Shown one piece after another: positions 18,444-27,089 of a DNA stretch of 64,000 bases. Position numbers and translations under genes: made by a program. Origin of the DNA: Clostridium porci (lineage in GTDB: Bacteria > Bacillota > Clostridia > Lachnospirales > Lachnospiraceae); the NCBI RefSeq assembly GCF_009696375.1, contig NZ_VUMD01000016.1, positions 1 through 64,000 on the forward strand. Direction: 5' to 3'. The number at the start of each line of letters is the position of its first letter. Position 1 is the first letter of the stretch. The notes under the pieces are model-generated. The model did no database searches and was not told the origin of the DNA. It was given only the letters and a program-made list of their open reading frames with translations.

Positions 18444-19808
18444 TTATCCAACTGCCCCTGGCAGCACCAACGCAAAAATCAAAGTCAAAACCATAATCGA
18501 TATTGACATAATAATCTGTGCAAGAGTATAGGTCTTTAGTCCTCCCTTTACATTAAAGCCGGACAAATTACTTACTACCCAAAAGCCACTATCGTTAACA
18601 TGCCCAACACTGATTCCGCCTGCCAGAGCTGCCAGAGCGATATATACCGGATGAATAGCAATGCTTGGAGCGATGGTTGCCATAATCGTCATAGCAGTAA
18701 TACCTGCTACAGTTCCGGAGCCCTGTGCAATACGGAAAATACATCCAATAAAGTAAGCTAGAAATAATACTTTAATTACAGAACCACTGTTAATGCTTAA
18801 TGTATTAACCAGTGCATTTCCAATATCTGTAGCAGAGATAACCGCACCAAACGATCCCCCTGCACCTGTAATCAAAAGCACAACGCCAGCCTGTTTTAAA
18901 GCCTCATTGGCAGAAAGCTCTACCTTATTTCTCCCAAGATATTTGTATCCAATCAAATAGGCGCAAAGAGTACCTAACATAATCGCAATAATCTTATTTC
19001 CTAAAAACTGTGCTGCCACAGGAGTATTATCTCCATAAATAGCAGATGCGCCGGTTCCTAACAAAATACATACAACAGGTATTAAGATAGGAAGCATTGA
19101 TGCAAAGAATGAAGGTGTTTTACCAGCTGCTTCCGTTTCTAACATTTCCTGATTCAATTCCATGATCTGATTTGTATCTTTTTCCGGTTTAAAAAATCCT
19201 GTATTATGAATTTTGGTATATACGAAAACAGAAATTACGGTTGCAATAGAGCCAATAATCAACCCCATAATTACCATAGAGCCCAGATTAAAGCTAAGTA
19301 AATCAGCTGCTGCCAGTGGATTCGGCGTAGGAGGTACTAAAGTCTGAGCAATACCGTCGCCAATTGTTAAAGCACCTACCACATATGCCAGAGGTTTATT
19401 CACCTCTTTAGCTACAGCAATTCCGATTGGGATTAAGATAATAAATGTTACATCAAAAAATACTGGAATAGCCAGAATAAAGCCTGCACCTGCAATTGCA
19501 TATAATACGAACTTATTAGGTACCGCATGTACAATTGTTTTTGCAATCACCTTAGCAGCGCCTGTATCGCTCATCAGCTGTCCCAGAATAACACCAAAGC
19601 CAATCGGAAGACCAATACCGGCCATCATATTTCCAAAACCTGCTCCGATTGTGTTAATTGACGTAACAAATCCCAAACCACAAGCTACCCCCATATATAA
19701 ACTGGCAATAACCAGACAAATAGCAGGATTCAGCTTTGGAATCAAAATCAATGCTATCATAATCGCAATTGCGATCACCAGATTCATAACTAACAATACA
19801 CCTGACAT
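18444..19808 (-). CDS. GntP family gluconate/sugar-acid permease
   Basis: A 454-residue integral membrane protein with about 12 hydrophobic segments. It has the GntP features PIGFGVILGQLMSDTGAAKVIA, LVPPTPNPLAAADLL and GVVLLITGAGGSFGAVI. These carriers take up gluconate or related sugar acids with protons. An AAAGGAG precedes the ATG. It follows the dehydratase by 31 bases and is very probably in one operon with it. The FCD regulator at 21817 is the likely controller. Confidence 0.92.
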   Translation of the reverse strand: MSGVLLVMNLVIAIAIMIALILIPKLNPAICLVIASLYMGVACGLGFVTSINTIGAGFGNMMAGIGLPIGFGVILGQLMSDTGAAKVIAKTIVHAVPNKFVLYAIAGAGFILAIPVFFDVTFIILIPIGIAVAKEVNKPLAYVVGALTIGDGIAQTLVPPTPNPLAAADLLSFNLGSMVIMGLIIGSIATVISVFVYTKIHNTGFFKPEKDTNQIMELNQEMLETEAAGKTPSFFASMLPILIPVVCILLGTGASAIYGDNTPVAAQFLGNKIIAIMLGTLCAYLIGYKYLGRNKVELSANEALKQAGVVLLITGAGGSFGAVISATDIGNALVNTLSINSGSVIKVLFLAYFIGCIFRIAQGSGTVAGITAMTIMATIAPSIAIHPVYIALAALAGGISVGHVNDSGFWVVSNLSGFNVKGGLKTYTLAQIIMSISIMVLTLIFALVLPGAVG

Positions 19809-19839
19809 ACTAATTTCTCCTTTTTTATTTTCACTTTAT

Positions 19840-21516
19840 TTATGATTCCTTCGTAGCTATGTAGGCTCCCTTTGATGCAGTTGCGACATTCTTTCTATAC
19901 TGATAGAGGCAGCCTTGTACCGGTGTTTTCTCTTTCCTTACGATTTCATGTTTTCTCTGTTCAAAATCCACATCTGCTTCTACCGTTCCCTTCAGTATGT
20001 CTACAGTAATCATATCGCCATTCTTCAGATAGGCAATCGGACCATCATCAAGCGCTTCCGGACAGATATGTCCCACAAAGCAACCATTGTTAGAGCCTGA
20101 AAAACGTCCATCTGTAATTACACAAACCTTACTTCCTAGCTTCATACCTACCAGTACCTTCATTACTTTGTACATCTCCGGCATTCCCGGACCGCCTTTT
20201 GGACCTTCATTGCGGATTACAACAACTTCTCCGGCCTGTACCTGATGTGCCCTGATTCCTTCCAACGCCTCATGCTCACTTTCATAGATTTTAGCCGGAC
20301 CACAGAACTTCAGAGCCTGTTCCGGTATTGCAGACGGTTTTGTAACTGCTCCGTCAGGCGCTACATTTCCTTTCAGAACAGCAATTCCGCCTCTTGTATG
20401 TACCGGATGATCCAAGCTGCGGATTACATCCCGGTTTTTATTCTTTACGCTGCGTATATTATCTTCCATACTTTTGCCCGTACAGGTAATGCCGCCCAGC
20501 TTCAGGATGGAAGACAATTCTTTCATTATAACCGGAATTCCACCAGCTTCATAAAAGTCCAGCAAAGTATATTGACCTGCGGGAATCATAGGCACCAGAT
20601 GAGGAACCGACATGCTTACCTTTCCAAACTCAAAGATGTCCAGGTCAACTCCTGCCTCATAGGAAATTGCCAGAAGATGCAGCACTGCATTCGTTGAGCC
20701 TCCAATTGCAGAATTTACTTTAATAGCATTTATAATAGCATCCTTTGTAACAATATCTTTGATACAAATATTCTTATTCACCAGATTCATTACTGCTACA
20801 CCGCTCTCAAAAGCAATACTCTGACGGCGGCTGTAAACTGCAGGCACTGCTGCGCTTCCCGGTAAAGATAGTCCCATAGCCTCGGCTAGACAGCACATTG
20901 TATTCGCCGTTCCCAGCATTGCACAAGAACCGATTGTAGGAACTGCATTATTCTCAATCCAGTCAAATTCTTCCTGTGTGATGCTACCCTGGCTTAAAGC
21001 GCCTTCTGACTGTTGAATAATAGAATGATCAATATACTCCCCACCATAAGGATTCCCTTCTTTCATTCTTCCCGGAAGCGTAGGCCCTCCATTGACAAAT
21101 ACCGTTGGAAGATTCACGCGCAGCGCTCCCAGAATCATTCCCGGAACAATTTTATCGCAAGATCCCAAAATCACCAGTCCATCCAGCCGATGCGCCTCTA
21201 TCATCGCCTCAATATCATCTGCAATCATCTCTCTTGCCGGAAGGATATACTGCATTCCTTTATGGCTCATCGCCACACCGTCACAGGCTCCAATCGTTCC
21301 AAATTCTACGGGTGTTCCACCTGCTGCATAGATTCCTTCTTTCACTCTCTGCGTAAGTTGTTTCAGAACCGCATGTCCGGGACACACCGTATTATAAGAA
21401 TTTGCCACCGCAATCAGTGGTTTCTTCAATTCTTCCTCCGTAAAACCGGAGGATTTATAGAGTGCTCTGACATTGGCCCATTCTGGCCCTTTTAAAATAT
21501 CACTGCTTCTTCCCAT
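19840..21516 (-). CDS. IlvD/Edd family dehydratase, probably acting on a sugar acid
   Basis: A 558-residue Fe-S dehydratase. Cluster cysteines are seen in FGTIGACDG, GSCDKIVPG and TMCCLAEAMGL; SAIGGSTNAVLHLLAI and the C-terminal TDGRFSGSNNG are also present. By family it could be dihydroxy-acid dehydratase (IlvD) of branched-chain amino acid synthesis. The neighbours argue otherwise: a GntP permease follows and an FCD-type GntR regulator precedes, and no other ilv gene is in view. A sugar-acid dehydratase yielding a 2-keto-3-deoxy acid fits better. No kinase or aldolase for that product is adjacent. Confidence 0.85.
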   Translation of the reverse strand: MGRSSDILKGPEWANVRALYKSSGFTEEELKKPLIAVANSYNTVCPGHAVLKQLTQRVKEGIYAAGGTPVEFGTIGACDGVAMSHKGMQYILPAREMIADDIEAMIEAHRLDGLVILGSCDKIVPGMILGALRVNLPTVFVNGGPTLPGRMKEGNPYGGEYIDHSIIQQSEGALSQGSITQEEFDWIENNAVPTIGSCAMLGTANTMCCLAEAMGLSLPGSAAVPAVYSRRQSIAFESGVAVMNLVNKNICIKDIVTKDAIINAIKVNSAIGGSTNAVLHLLAISYEAGVDLDIFEFGKVSMSVPHLVPMIPAGQYTLLDFYEAGGIPVIMKELSSILKLGGITCTGKSMEDNIRSVKNKNRDVIRSLDHPVHTRGGIAVLKGNVAPDGAVTKPSAIPEQALKFCGPAKIYESEHEALEGIRAHQVQAGEVVVIRNEGPKGGPGMPEMYKVMKVLVGMKLGSKVCVITDGRFSGSNNGCFVGHICPEALDDGPIAYLKNGDMITVDILKGTVEADVDFEQRKHEIVRKEKTPVQGCLYQYRKNVATASKGAYIATKES

Positions 21517-21549
21517 ATCCTTCTCCTTTTCTTCGGTTTTATCATAATG

Positions 21550-21600
21550 TCATCACGTTGTATGATGATATTATTATATGTTATCTATATTTTTAATCAA
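21550..21600 (-). promoter_or_regulatory. Promoter and palindromic operator of the dehydratase-permease operon
   Basis: On the minus strand TTGATT (21595-21600), a 16-base spacer and TATAAT (21573-21578) form a promoter. Immediately downstream, TCATCA (21550-21555) and TGATGA (21563-21568) make an inverted repeat with a seven-base centre, placed at about +1 to +20. FCD/FadR-type regulators bind sites of this kind, and such a regulator is encoded 300 bases upstream. Binding by that protein is inferred. Confidence 0.65.
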
Positions 21601-21697
21601 TATACAAAACGCCAAAATAGCAAGATTGTTTTTGTTAAATATATCTAAAAATCAGCGGTTACAAAACACGGCTCCGACTAAAATACTGCACAAAAAA

Positions 21698-21737
21698 CAC
21701 GGTTTCTAAATCGCTATAAAAGCCACTTAGAACCGTG
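21698..21737. repeat. Dispersed intergenic hairpin, copy B
   Basis: Arms CACGGTT and AACCGTG with A and T runs outside, between the regulator stop (21817) and the dehydratase promoter. Loop plus right arm are nearly identical to copy A at 13492. It can serve as the regulator's terminator on the minus strand. Confidence 0.8.
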
Positions 21738-21816
21738 ATTTTTTGTTTTAGAAAGACTGCTTTTTATTCAATTTACTATTGCATTTCTATTTTACAATAT
21801 CACCTATCGATTCGTT

Positions 21817-22509
21817 TCACTTCTTTTTTAATAATTCCAGATTCTCTCGATTTTCCTTCATATGTTCCAGCATCGAAGCGTAAGCTCCCTCTGAATCATG
21901 GCGTTTGATAGCGTCCACCACCTTTTGATGTGTAATGGCTGCCGAACCTGCCATATTGTGATTAGTAAGGTTCACATACAACGATACCCCCTGTGTAATT
22001 AATGGAATCAGCTGGGGTATTACAAGATTACCTGTTATAGTGGCAATCTTCACATGAAATTCAATATCACGTTGACTATAATCTTCCCCCCTCTTTATCA
22101 TTTCACTTACATCCGTACAAATCTTCTGCAGCTCTTCAATGTCTTGCTCCGTTGCTTTTTCAGCAGATAACGCTGCAATCTCAGGTTCCAATATGCACCG
22201 CAGATCGCTTAAATCCTCTGCCAGTTTTTTCTTATCATGAGCAAAACGAAATCCCAGAGGATCTCCTACCATCCCTAGATTATCACATATGTAAGTTCCC
22301 TTTCCACGGCGAATCTCCACAACATTTCTAGACTCAAGAATTTTCATTGCTTCCCGAATTGTTCCTCTGCCAACACCTAATTGAGAAACCAGTTCTATCT
22401 CATTAGCCAGTTTATCCCCCGAATTCAACTGATTATCTATAATTAATCCCTCGATTTTATCCGCTACTCGCTCTGCCAGAGAACTCGTATCTATACTCTC
22501 TAATCGCAT
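21817..22509 (-). CDS. GntR family regulator with FCD domain (FadR subfamily)
   Basis: A 230-residue regulator. The N-terminal winged helix includes KLANEIELVSQLGVGRGTIREAMKILESRNVVEIRRGKGTYI. The C-terminal all-helical FCD domain carries the metal-binding pattern D(I)EFHVKIA with later histidines (THQKVVDAIKRHD). FCD regulators usually respond to organic or sugar acids, which suits the adjacent permease and dehydratase. AAGGAG lies upstream of the ATG. It is probably transcribed on its own, with the hairpin at 21698 as terminator. Confidence 0.9.
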   Translation of the reverse strand: MRLESIDTSSLAERVADKIEGLIIDNQLNSGDKLANEIELVSQLGVGRGTIREAMKILESRNVVEIRRGKGTYICDNLGMVGDPLGFRFAHDKKKLAEDLSDLRCILEPEIAALSAEKATEQDIEELQKICTDVSEMIKRGEDYSQRDIEFHVKIATITGNLVIPQLIPLITQGVSLYVNLTNHNMAGSAAITHQKVVDAIKRHDSEGAYASMLEHMKENRENLELLKKK

Positions 22510-22683
22510 ATAGCATCTCCTTATAATTTACTCATCCTTGAATTAAGTATAGCAGTTTCTTAAAAATATGGCAACATTTCATTTTATGTGTGAACCTTGT
22601 GGCGCTTGCTTCCGATGGTTCTTGATCAAGCTTTTCCTGAACATAAATTCCTTTTAAATTCTCCTGATAGAATCAATCACATC

Positions 22684-23352
22684 CTAAAGCAATATTTTTT
22701 CTAATCTCCATCCCCTGACCTCCGGCTCCTCCGCGCATACAGCTCCCCGGCAGCCCTCCAGTTCAAATTCCTTAAAATAATATGTATTTTCATTGACCTT
22801 CTGCTTTACAGAAATGTCCTCATCCTCTATCCGAATCTCGAATGCATTTAACGGCAGCCTCATACCTAATCCTGTAGCCTTCAAAAAGCTTTCCTTTAAG
22901 ACCCACATACGAAAAAAGCCCTGGATACGCTCAGCCTCCGAGGATAAGCCTTCCAGCCAGCGAAGCTCACTTTCATGAAAAAAACGCCTGGCAACCTCTT
23001 CCCCATCACTTCCTACCTGTTCAATATCAATTCCTACCGGGGTGTGGGCCCACACCCCCGCCGCATAGTCTCCAGAATGAGTCAGATTAAAATGAAGCTG
23101 GGAGCAATGGGGGATGTAAGGCTTTTGATTCTCCCCATATTCCAGAACTGTCTCTGATGAATTTAAACCAAATTGTTCCAGTATTTCGTTCAAAACCAGT
23201 CCTGCCCCCAAGGACTGGAGCTTGCCTGATACCGTTGCATGGCGCTCCACACGCTGCCGCCGATCAGGAGAAACCTGCTCTAAAAATGTTTCAAAAACAC
23301 CAGGAGTCTTTAGCTGGTTTATATTCAGCACTAATATTTGTTCTCTTGCCAT
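22684..23352 (-). CDS. 4'-phosphopantetheinyl transferase, Sfp type
   Basis: A protein of about 222 residues, starting at the ATG at 23352 with GGGAGG seven bases upstream; an in-frame ATG 27 codons earlier lacks a comparable site. Motifs are FNLTHSGDYAAGVW, PVGIDIEQVG with the magnesium-binding aspartate and glutamate, and WVLKESFLKATGLGM. Sfp-type enzymes move phosphopantetheine from CoA to carrier proteins, often of non-ribosomal peptide or polyketide synthases. No such synthase is in the window, so its target is open; it may act on fatty acid ACP. Confidence 0.88.
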   Translation of the reverse strand: MAREQILVLNINQLKTPGVFETFLEQVSPDRRQRVERHATVSGKLQSLGAGLVLNEILEQFGLNSSETVLEYGENQKPYIPHCSQLHFNLTHSGDYAAGVWAHTPVGIDIEQVGSDGEEVARRFFHESELRWLEGLSSEAERIQGFFRMWVLKESFLKATGLGMRLPLNAFEIRIEDEDISVKQKVNENTYYFKEFELEGCRGAVCAEEPEVRGWRLEKILL

Positions 23353-23819
23353 CTTCCATCCTCCCGGCTCTTTCCTCCTGTGTGCTGCGTCCAACCATAC
23401 CTTCTGATTCCAGGTGTCATCTTGTTTCAACACCTAAAGGTAAGCAATGTAATCATCAAAAACCCAAAGGCCATTACGTCCTGAAGGTTAAATTCCATCT
23501 GCACCGCTTTCCATCTTTTGGTCAACGCCACCCTGCAACACAATTTTGTTTCTTTTCCAGTATATCATACCGCTCTATCAGGAACAATCCCAAATCTTCT
23601 TTCACCCCCGCCCCATCCAGCTATTTTAAAACTAAATATTTGAAATTTTAATTTGTGAAGCTCTGGATTGTAAAATAGCCGTCCTACTCTTAGTAAAGTC
23701 TGATCATATCCATTATTCAACCATTAGTTCGTGGTTTTTTTGATGTAAAGTTGTAGAATATAAGCCTTTATTTTGTTCATGTATTAAGTTAACTTTTTGT
23801 GTCTTTTCCAAAAAACCTA
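23353..23819. other. AT-rich gap before the thiamin operon
   Basis: No gene, RNA or repeat could be recognised on either strand. The segment separates the divergent phosphopantetheinyl transferase and thiamin operon and should hold the transferase promoter. Confidence 0.5.
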
Positions 23820-23848
23820 TTGTATTTTCAAAAAACAGGGTGTATAAT
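23820..23848 (+). promoter_or_regulatory. Promoter of the thiamin operon
   Basis: TTGTAT (23820-23825), a 17-base spacer and TATAAT (23843-23848). The predicted start near 23855 is about ten bases before the first TPP riboswitch, as expected for a riboswitch leader. Confidence 0.8.
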
Positions 23849-23863
23849 GTTTAGCGAAATAAA

Positions 23864-23956
23864 TACAGGGGAGCTTGTGTTAGCAGGCTGAGAGGAAGTA
23901 ACCGAACTTCGATCCTATAACCTGATGCGGATAATACCGCCGTAGGAAGTCATATA
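23864..23956 (+). promoter_or_regulatory. TPP riboswitch 1
   Basis: The THI-element signature is complete: CAGGGGAGC at the 5' side, GGCTGAGAGG, then ACCTGATGCGGATAATACCG and CCGTAGGAAG at the 3' side. It senses thiamin diphosphate. A terminator hairpin with a T tail follows directly (23969-24007), so the mode is transcription termination. It is the first of two in series. Confidence 0.95.
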
Positions 23957-23968
23957 CAAGGATTTTTT

Positions 23969-24007
23969 ACAGGAGGCATCCAAAAGGATTGTCTCCTGTT
24001 TTTATTT
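23969..24007 (+). terminator. Expression-platform terminator of TPP riboswitch 1
   Basis: ACAGGAG pairs with CTCCTGT around a stem-loop rich in A, followed by a run of T ending at 24007. It begins about a dozen bases after the aptamer. Confidence 0.88.
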
Positions 24008-24019
24008 TGCAACTGAAAA

Positions 24020-24106
24020 CGCAGGGGAGCTTGTACTGACAGGCTGAGAGGAAGGTATCACCTTCGACCCTTATACCTGATGTGGATAATGCCGCCGTAG
24101 GAAACA
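24020..24106 (+). promoter_or_regulatory. TPP riboswitch 2
   Basis: A second complete THI element: CAGGGGAGC, GGCTGAGAGG, ACCTGATGTGGATAATGCC and GCCGTAGGAAAC. It lies only about 15 bases after the first terminator and has its own terminator. The two aptamers are clearly similar but not identical in the variable P3 arm. Confidence 0.95.
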
Positions 24107-24118
24107 CTTGCGCTCTGT

Positions 24119-24160
24119 TACAGGAGGATACCACAAAAGGTATTCTCCTGTTTTTTCTTT
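24119..24160 (+). terminator. Expression-platform terminator of TPP riboswitch 2
   Basis: ACAGGAGGATACC pairs with GGTATTCTCCTGT across a six-base loop, followed by TTTTTT. The stem is 13 bp and nearly perfect. Confidence 0.9.
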
Positions 24161-24382
24161 ATCTTTTGAGAAAGGAGGAAACGAGATCCACTTATGTGGC
24201 GGACTGAGGGGGAGAGCCCTGAGTCTTGTATATCAGCGATGGGAAGCCGTGTTCCGGCGTGAGAGGATGCCAGTAAGCATCGACCGAACTTCCATGCAGT
24301 TTCCATTGGGGTAACTGTGACTATTTCTGGAAGCGCCGCTGATGACTGACGTTTCCTAATTCACTCAAAGGAGAAATTGAAT
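24161..24382 (+). other. Long untranslated leader between riboswitch 2 and thiW
   Basis: About 220 bases with higher GC than the flanks and several short complementary stretches, but without a gene or an RNA family that I recognise. An AAAGGAG nine bases before the ATG at 24383 belongs to thiW. Confidence 0.5.
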
Positions 24383-24884
24383 ATGAACAAAACTAACACA
24401 AAAAAATTAGCGATTGCCGGTGTATTCTGTGCTGTTGCTGCTGTGGGAAGTCTCTTTTCTTTCCCTGTTTTCGGGAGCAAATGCTCTCCTGTTCAACACA
24501 TGGTCAACATCTTGTGCGCAATTCTGCTCGGTCCCGGTTATGGACTGGGTGCAGCCTTTGCAGCGGCTTTGATTCGTAATCTGCTTGGTCTTGGAAGTCT
24601 GATGGCTTTCCCTGGCAGTATGTTTGGTGCATTGGTGTGCGGCGTGGTTTACGCTAAGACCAAGAACATCTTGAGAACCTTGATTGGCGAAGTATTTGGT
24701 ACTGCTATACTTGGTGGTCTGTGTGCTTACCCGATTGCAATTTTCTTTATGGGACAAAGCGCAGCCGGTCTTGCTTTTTATGCTTATCTCTACCGCTGGC
24801 GGCGCGATTATATCCGCAGTTTTGATTTACAGTTTGAAAAAATCCAACATTCTGCATATCATGCAGAAATCTCTCAACCGATAA
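24383..24884 (+). pseudogene. thiW: ThiW, energy-coupled thiazole transporter component, frameshifted
   Basis: The first 135 or so codons read as ThiW, a hydrophobic S-component proposed to take up the thiazole precursor: KLAIAGVFCAVAAVGSLFSFPVFGSKCSPVQHMVNIL and several membrane segments. Near 24780-24795 the frame shifts by one base. In the original frame the protein turns basic and unlikely (LYRWRRDYIRS) and runs into thiM. In the other frame the expected last helix continues (LISTAGGAIISAVLIYSLKKSN) and stops at 24884, right before the thiM ribosome-binding site. So the gene appears broken, or a sequencing error is present. It leads the thi operon. Confidence 0.85.
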
Positions 24885-24896
24885 GGAGGAAGAAAA

Positions 24897-25718
24897 ATGT
24901 TTCAGACTATGCTTGAAAATGTACGAAAGAATTGTCCGCTGATTCATAACATTACCAACTATGTGACAGTCAATGACTGTGCAAATATCGTGATTGCCTG
25001 CGGCGCATCCCCTATCATGGCTGATGATAAGGAGGAAGTTGCGGAAATCACTACGATCTGTTCCGGTTTGAACATCAATATCGGTACACTGAATAGCCGA
25101 ACGATTGCATCCATGCTGATTGCAGGCAAACGAGCCAACGAACTGAACCATCCCGTTGTGTTAGACCCCGTGGGAGCCGGTGCATCCAAACTGAGAACCG
25201 AAACCGCCATGCAGCTTCTCGAAGACGTAAAGTTCTCCGTTATCCGTGGTAATATCTCTGAAATTAAAACCTTGGCTTCCGGCAGTGGCACAACAAAAGG
25301 CGTGGATGCTGACGTAGCAGACAAGGTGACGGAAGAAAGCCTCGATGATGTGATTGCTTTTGCGAAAGCATTTGCAAAGAAAACCGGAGTGGTCATTGCC
25401 ATCACCGGTGCTATCGACATTGTAGCAGACAGCAATAAGGCTTACTGCATCCGTAACGGACATCCAAAGATGTCTTCCATTACCGGAACGGGTTGTCAGC
25501 TTTCTGCTATGACTGCGGCTTTTGTAACTGCAAATCCCGATCATCCTTTGGAAGCTACGGCTGCTGCTGTTTCTGCTATGGGTTATGCAGGTGAGGTGGC
25601 TCACAGCAGACTCACCGAAATGGATGGCAACTCTACCTACAGAAATTACATCATTGATGCGATTTACAATATGACCCCAGAGATGCTGGAGAAAGGGGCA
25701 AAATATGAAGTGCGATAA
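24897..25718 (+). CDS. thiM: Hydroxyethylthiazole kinase
   Basis: A 273-residue kinase. It has PLIHNITNYVTVNDCANIVIACGASPIM at the N-terminus, VVLDPVGAGAS, VIRGNISEI and the ribokinase-fold end SITGTGCQLSAM with the catalytic-loop glycines and cysteine. It phosphorylates salvaged 5-(2-hydroxyethyl)-4-methylthiazole with ATP. AGGAGGAAG precedes the ATG, 12 bases after the true thiW stop. It overlaps thiE by 14 bases. Confidence 0.96.
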   Translation: MFQTMLENVRKNCPLIHNITNYVTVNDCANIVIACGASPIMADDKEEVAEITTICSGLNINIGTLNSRTIASMLIAGKRANELNHPVVLDPVGAGASKLRTETAMQLLEDVKFSVIRGNISEIKTLASGSGTTKGVDADVADKVTEESLDDVIAFAKAFAKKTGVVIAITGAIDIVADSNKAYCIRNGHPKMSSITGTGCQLSAMTAAFVTANPDHPLEATAAAVSAMGYAGEVAHSRLTEMDGNSTYRNYIIDAIYNMTPEMLEKGAKYEVR

Positions 25719-26346
25719 AAAAGCAATGCTGCTCTACGCTGTCACGGATAGAGCTTGGATTGGCAAACAGAGTTTGTACGAACAGGTGGAGTCCGCCTTG
25801 AAAGGCGGTGCAACTTGTGTTCAGCTCCGTGAAAAGGAACTGGACGATGAAACATTTCTGAATGAAGCTATGGAAATCTCGGCTCTGTGCAAACGGTACG
25901 GCGTTCCGTTCTTCATCAATGACAATGTGGAAATTGCAATCAAGTGTCATGCTGACGGCATCCATGTTGGACAGGAAGATATGGAAGCCGCACAGGTTCG
26001 CCAGAGAGTTGGCAATGATATGATGATCGGTGTTTCTGCACACTCGGTTGAAGAAGCTCTGGAAGCTGTCAAGAACGGCGCAGATTGTCTTGGCGTAGGT
26101 GCAATGTTTTCCACATCTACAAAAACGAACGTAAATGTTCTGCCGAAAGAAACGCTTCGTGATATTTGTGCTGCTGTTGATATCCCTGTGGTTGCCATCG
26201 GCGGCATTGGTAAATCCAACATTTCTCAGCTTGCTGGTACTGGTGTAGATGGTGTTGCATTGGTCAGTGCCATTTTCGCAGCTGATGACATCGAAAATGA
26301 GTGCCGTTTGCTTCGCAAGCTGTCAGAAGAAATGGTGAACGCATGA
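25705..26346 (+). CDS. thiE: Thiamine-phosphate synthase
   Basis: A 213-residue TIM-barrel enzyme: CVQLREKELDD near residue 38, FFINDNVEIAIKCHADGIHVGQEDM, IGVSAHS, LGVGAMFSTSTK and VVAIGGIGKSNI. It joins HMP diphosphate to thiazole phosphate, giving thiamin monophosphate. The ATG lies inside the end of thiM. The stop overlaps the next gene by four bases. Confidence 0.97.
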   Translation: MKCDKKAMLLYAVTDRAWIGKQSLYEQVESALKGGATCVQLREKELDDETFLNEAMEISALCKRYGVPFFINDNVEIAIKCHADGIHVGQEDMEAAQVRQRVGNDMMIGVSAHSVEEALEAVKNGADCLGVGAMFSTSTKTNVNVLPKETLRDICAAVDIPVVAIGGIGKSNISQLAGTGVDGVALVSAIFAADDIENECRLLRKLSEEMVNA

Positions 26347-27005
26347 AGATAAAGTGTGCGATCTTCGACTTTGACGGAACGCTCTTCGATTCCATGTTCA
26401 TTTGGGACAGTATTGGTGAAATCTATCTCCGTTCCCTTGGAAAAGAGCCGAAACCATCTATGCGTGAAGATGTCAGACCACTGAGCCTTTATCAGTCCGC
26501 CTGCTATTTCAAGAAAGAATATGACATCTCTCTTTCTGTAGAGGAAATTATGGCAGGTGTCAATCAAACGATTGAGCAATTCTACATCCATGAGGTTTTA
26601 CCGAAGCCCGGTGTTGTCGATTTCTTGGAACAGATGAAAAAAGCTAAGATCCCGATGTGTATTGCAACGGCATCTGACCGCTATCAAATCAAAGCTGCTC
26701 TTAGCAGATGTGAAATGGAACACTATTTTGAAGCAATCTTCACTTGCAGTGAAGTTGGACATGGTAAGGATGAACCTGTCATTTTTCAAAAGGCAATGGA
26801 ACATTTTTGTGCTGATCGTAGTGCTACCATTGTTTTTGAAGATGCCATTCATGCTATTCAGACAGCCAAAGCTGACGGTTTTGCAGTAGTCGCAGTATTC
26901 GATAACAGCGAGAAACGGCAAACCGAAATCCGTGATCTGTCAGATTGCTATATTACGGATTTTGAACATACAGAAGAATTTTGGGAGCTTGCTTCGGCTG
27001 AGTAA
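26343..27005 (+). CDS. HAD phosphatase in the thiamin operon
   Basis: A 220-residue HAD-IA hydrolase. Motif I is FDFDGTLFDS at residues 7-16, motif II is ATASD, and the late motif is VFEDAIHAIQTAKADG. The start overlaps the thiE stop as ATGA. Similar phosphatases in thi operons of gut bacteria act on thiamin monophosphate, giving free thiamin for a pyrophosphokinase. Here that role is inferred from position; beta-phosphoglucomutase-like substrates cannot be excluded. No thiL is in the window, which would fit the phosphatase route. Confidence 0.85.
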   Translation: MKIKCAIFDFDGTLFDSMFIWDSIGEIYLRSLGKEPKPSMREDVRPLSLYQSACYFKKEYDISLSVEEIMAGVNQTIEQFYIHEVLPKPGVVDFLEQMKKAKIPMCIATASDRYQIKAALSRCEMEHYFEAIFTCSEVGHGKDEPVIFQKAMEHFCADRSATIVFEDAIHAIQTAKADGFAVVAVFDNSEKRQTEIRDLSDCYITDFEHTEEFWELASAE

Positions 27006-27089
27006 GCCGAAAGCTTCAAGCGGCACATTGGGGGCACCACCTTATGCCGCTATATAAAACGATGCTGAAAACGAAAGGAGTACAAAACT

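Noticed and set aside
24194-24262. Possible 22-codon leader peptide before thiW
   Set aside because: The nearest AGGAGG is about 15 bases away from the ATG and nothing marks the peptide as regulatory.
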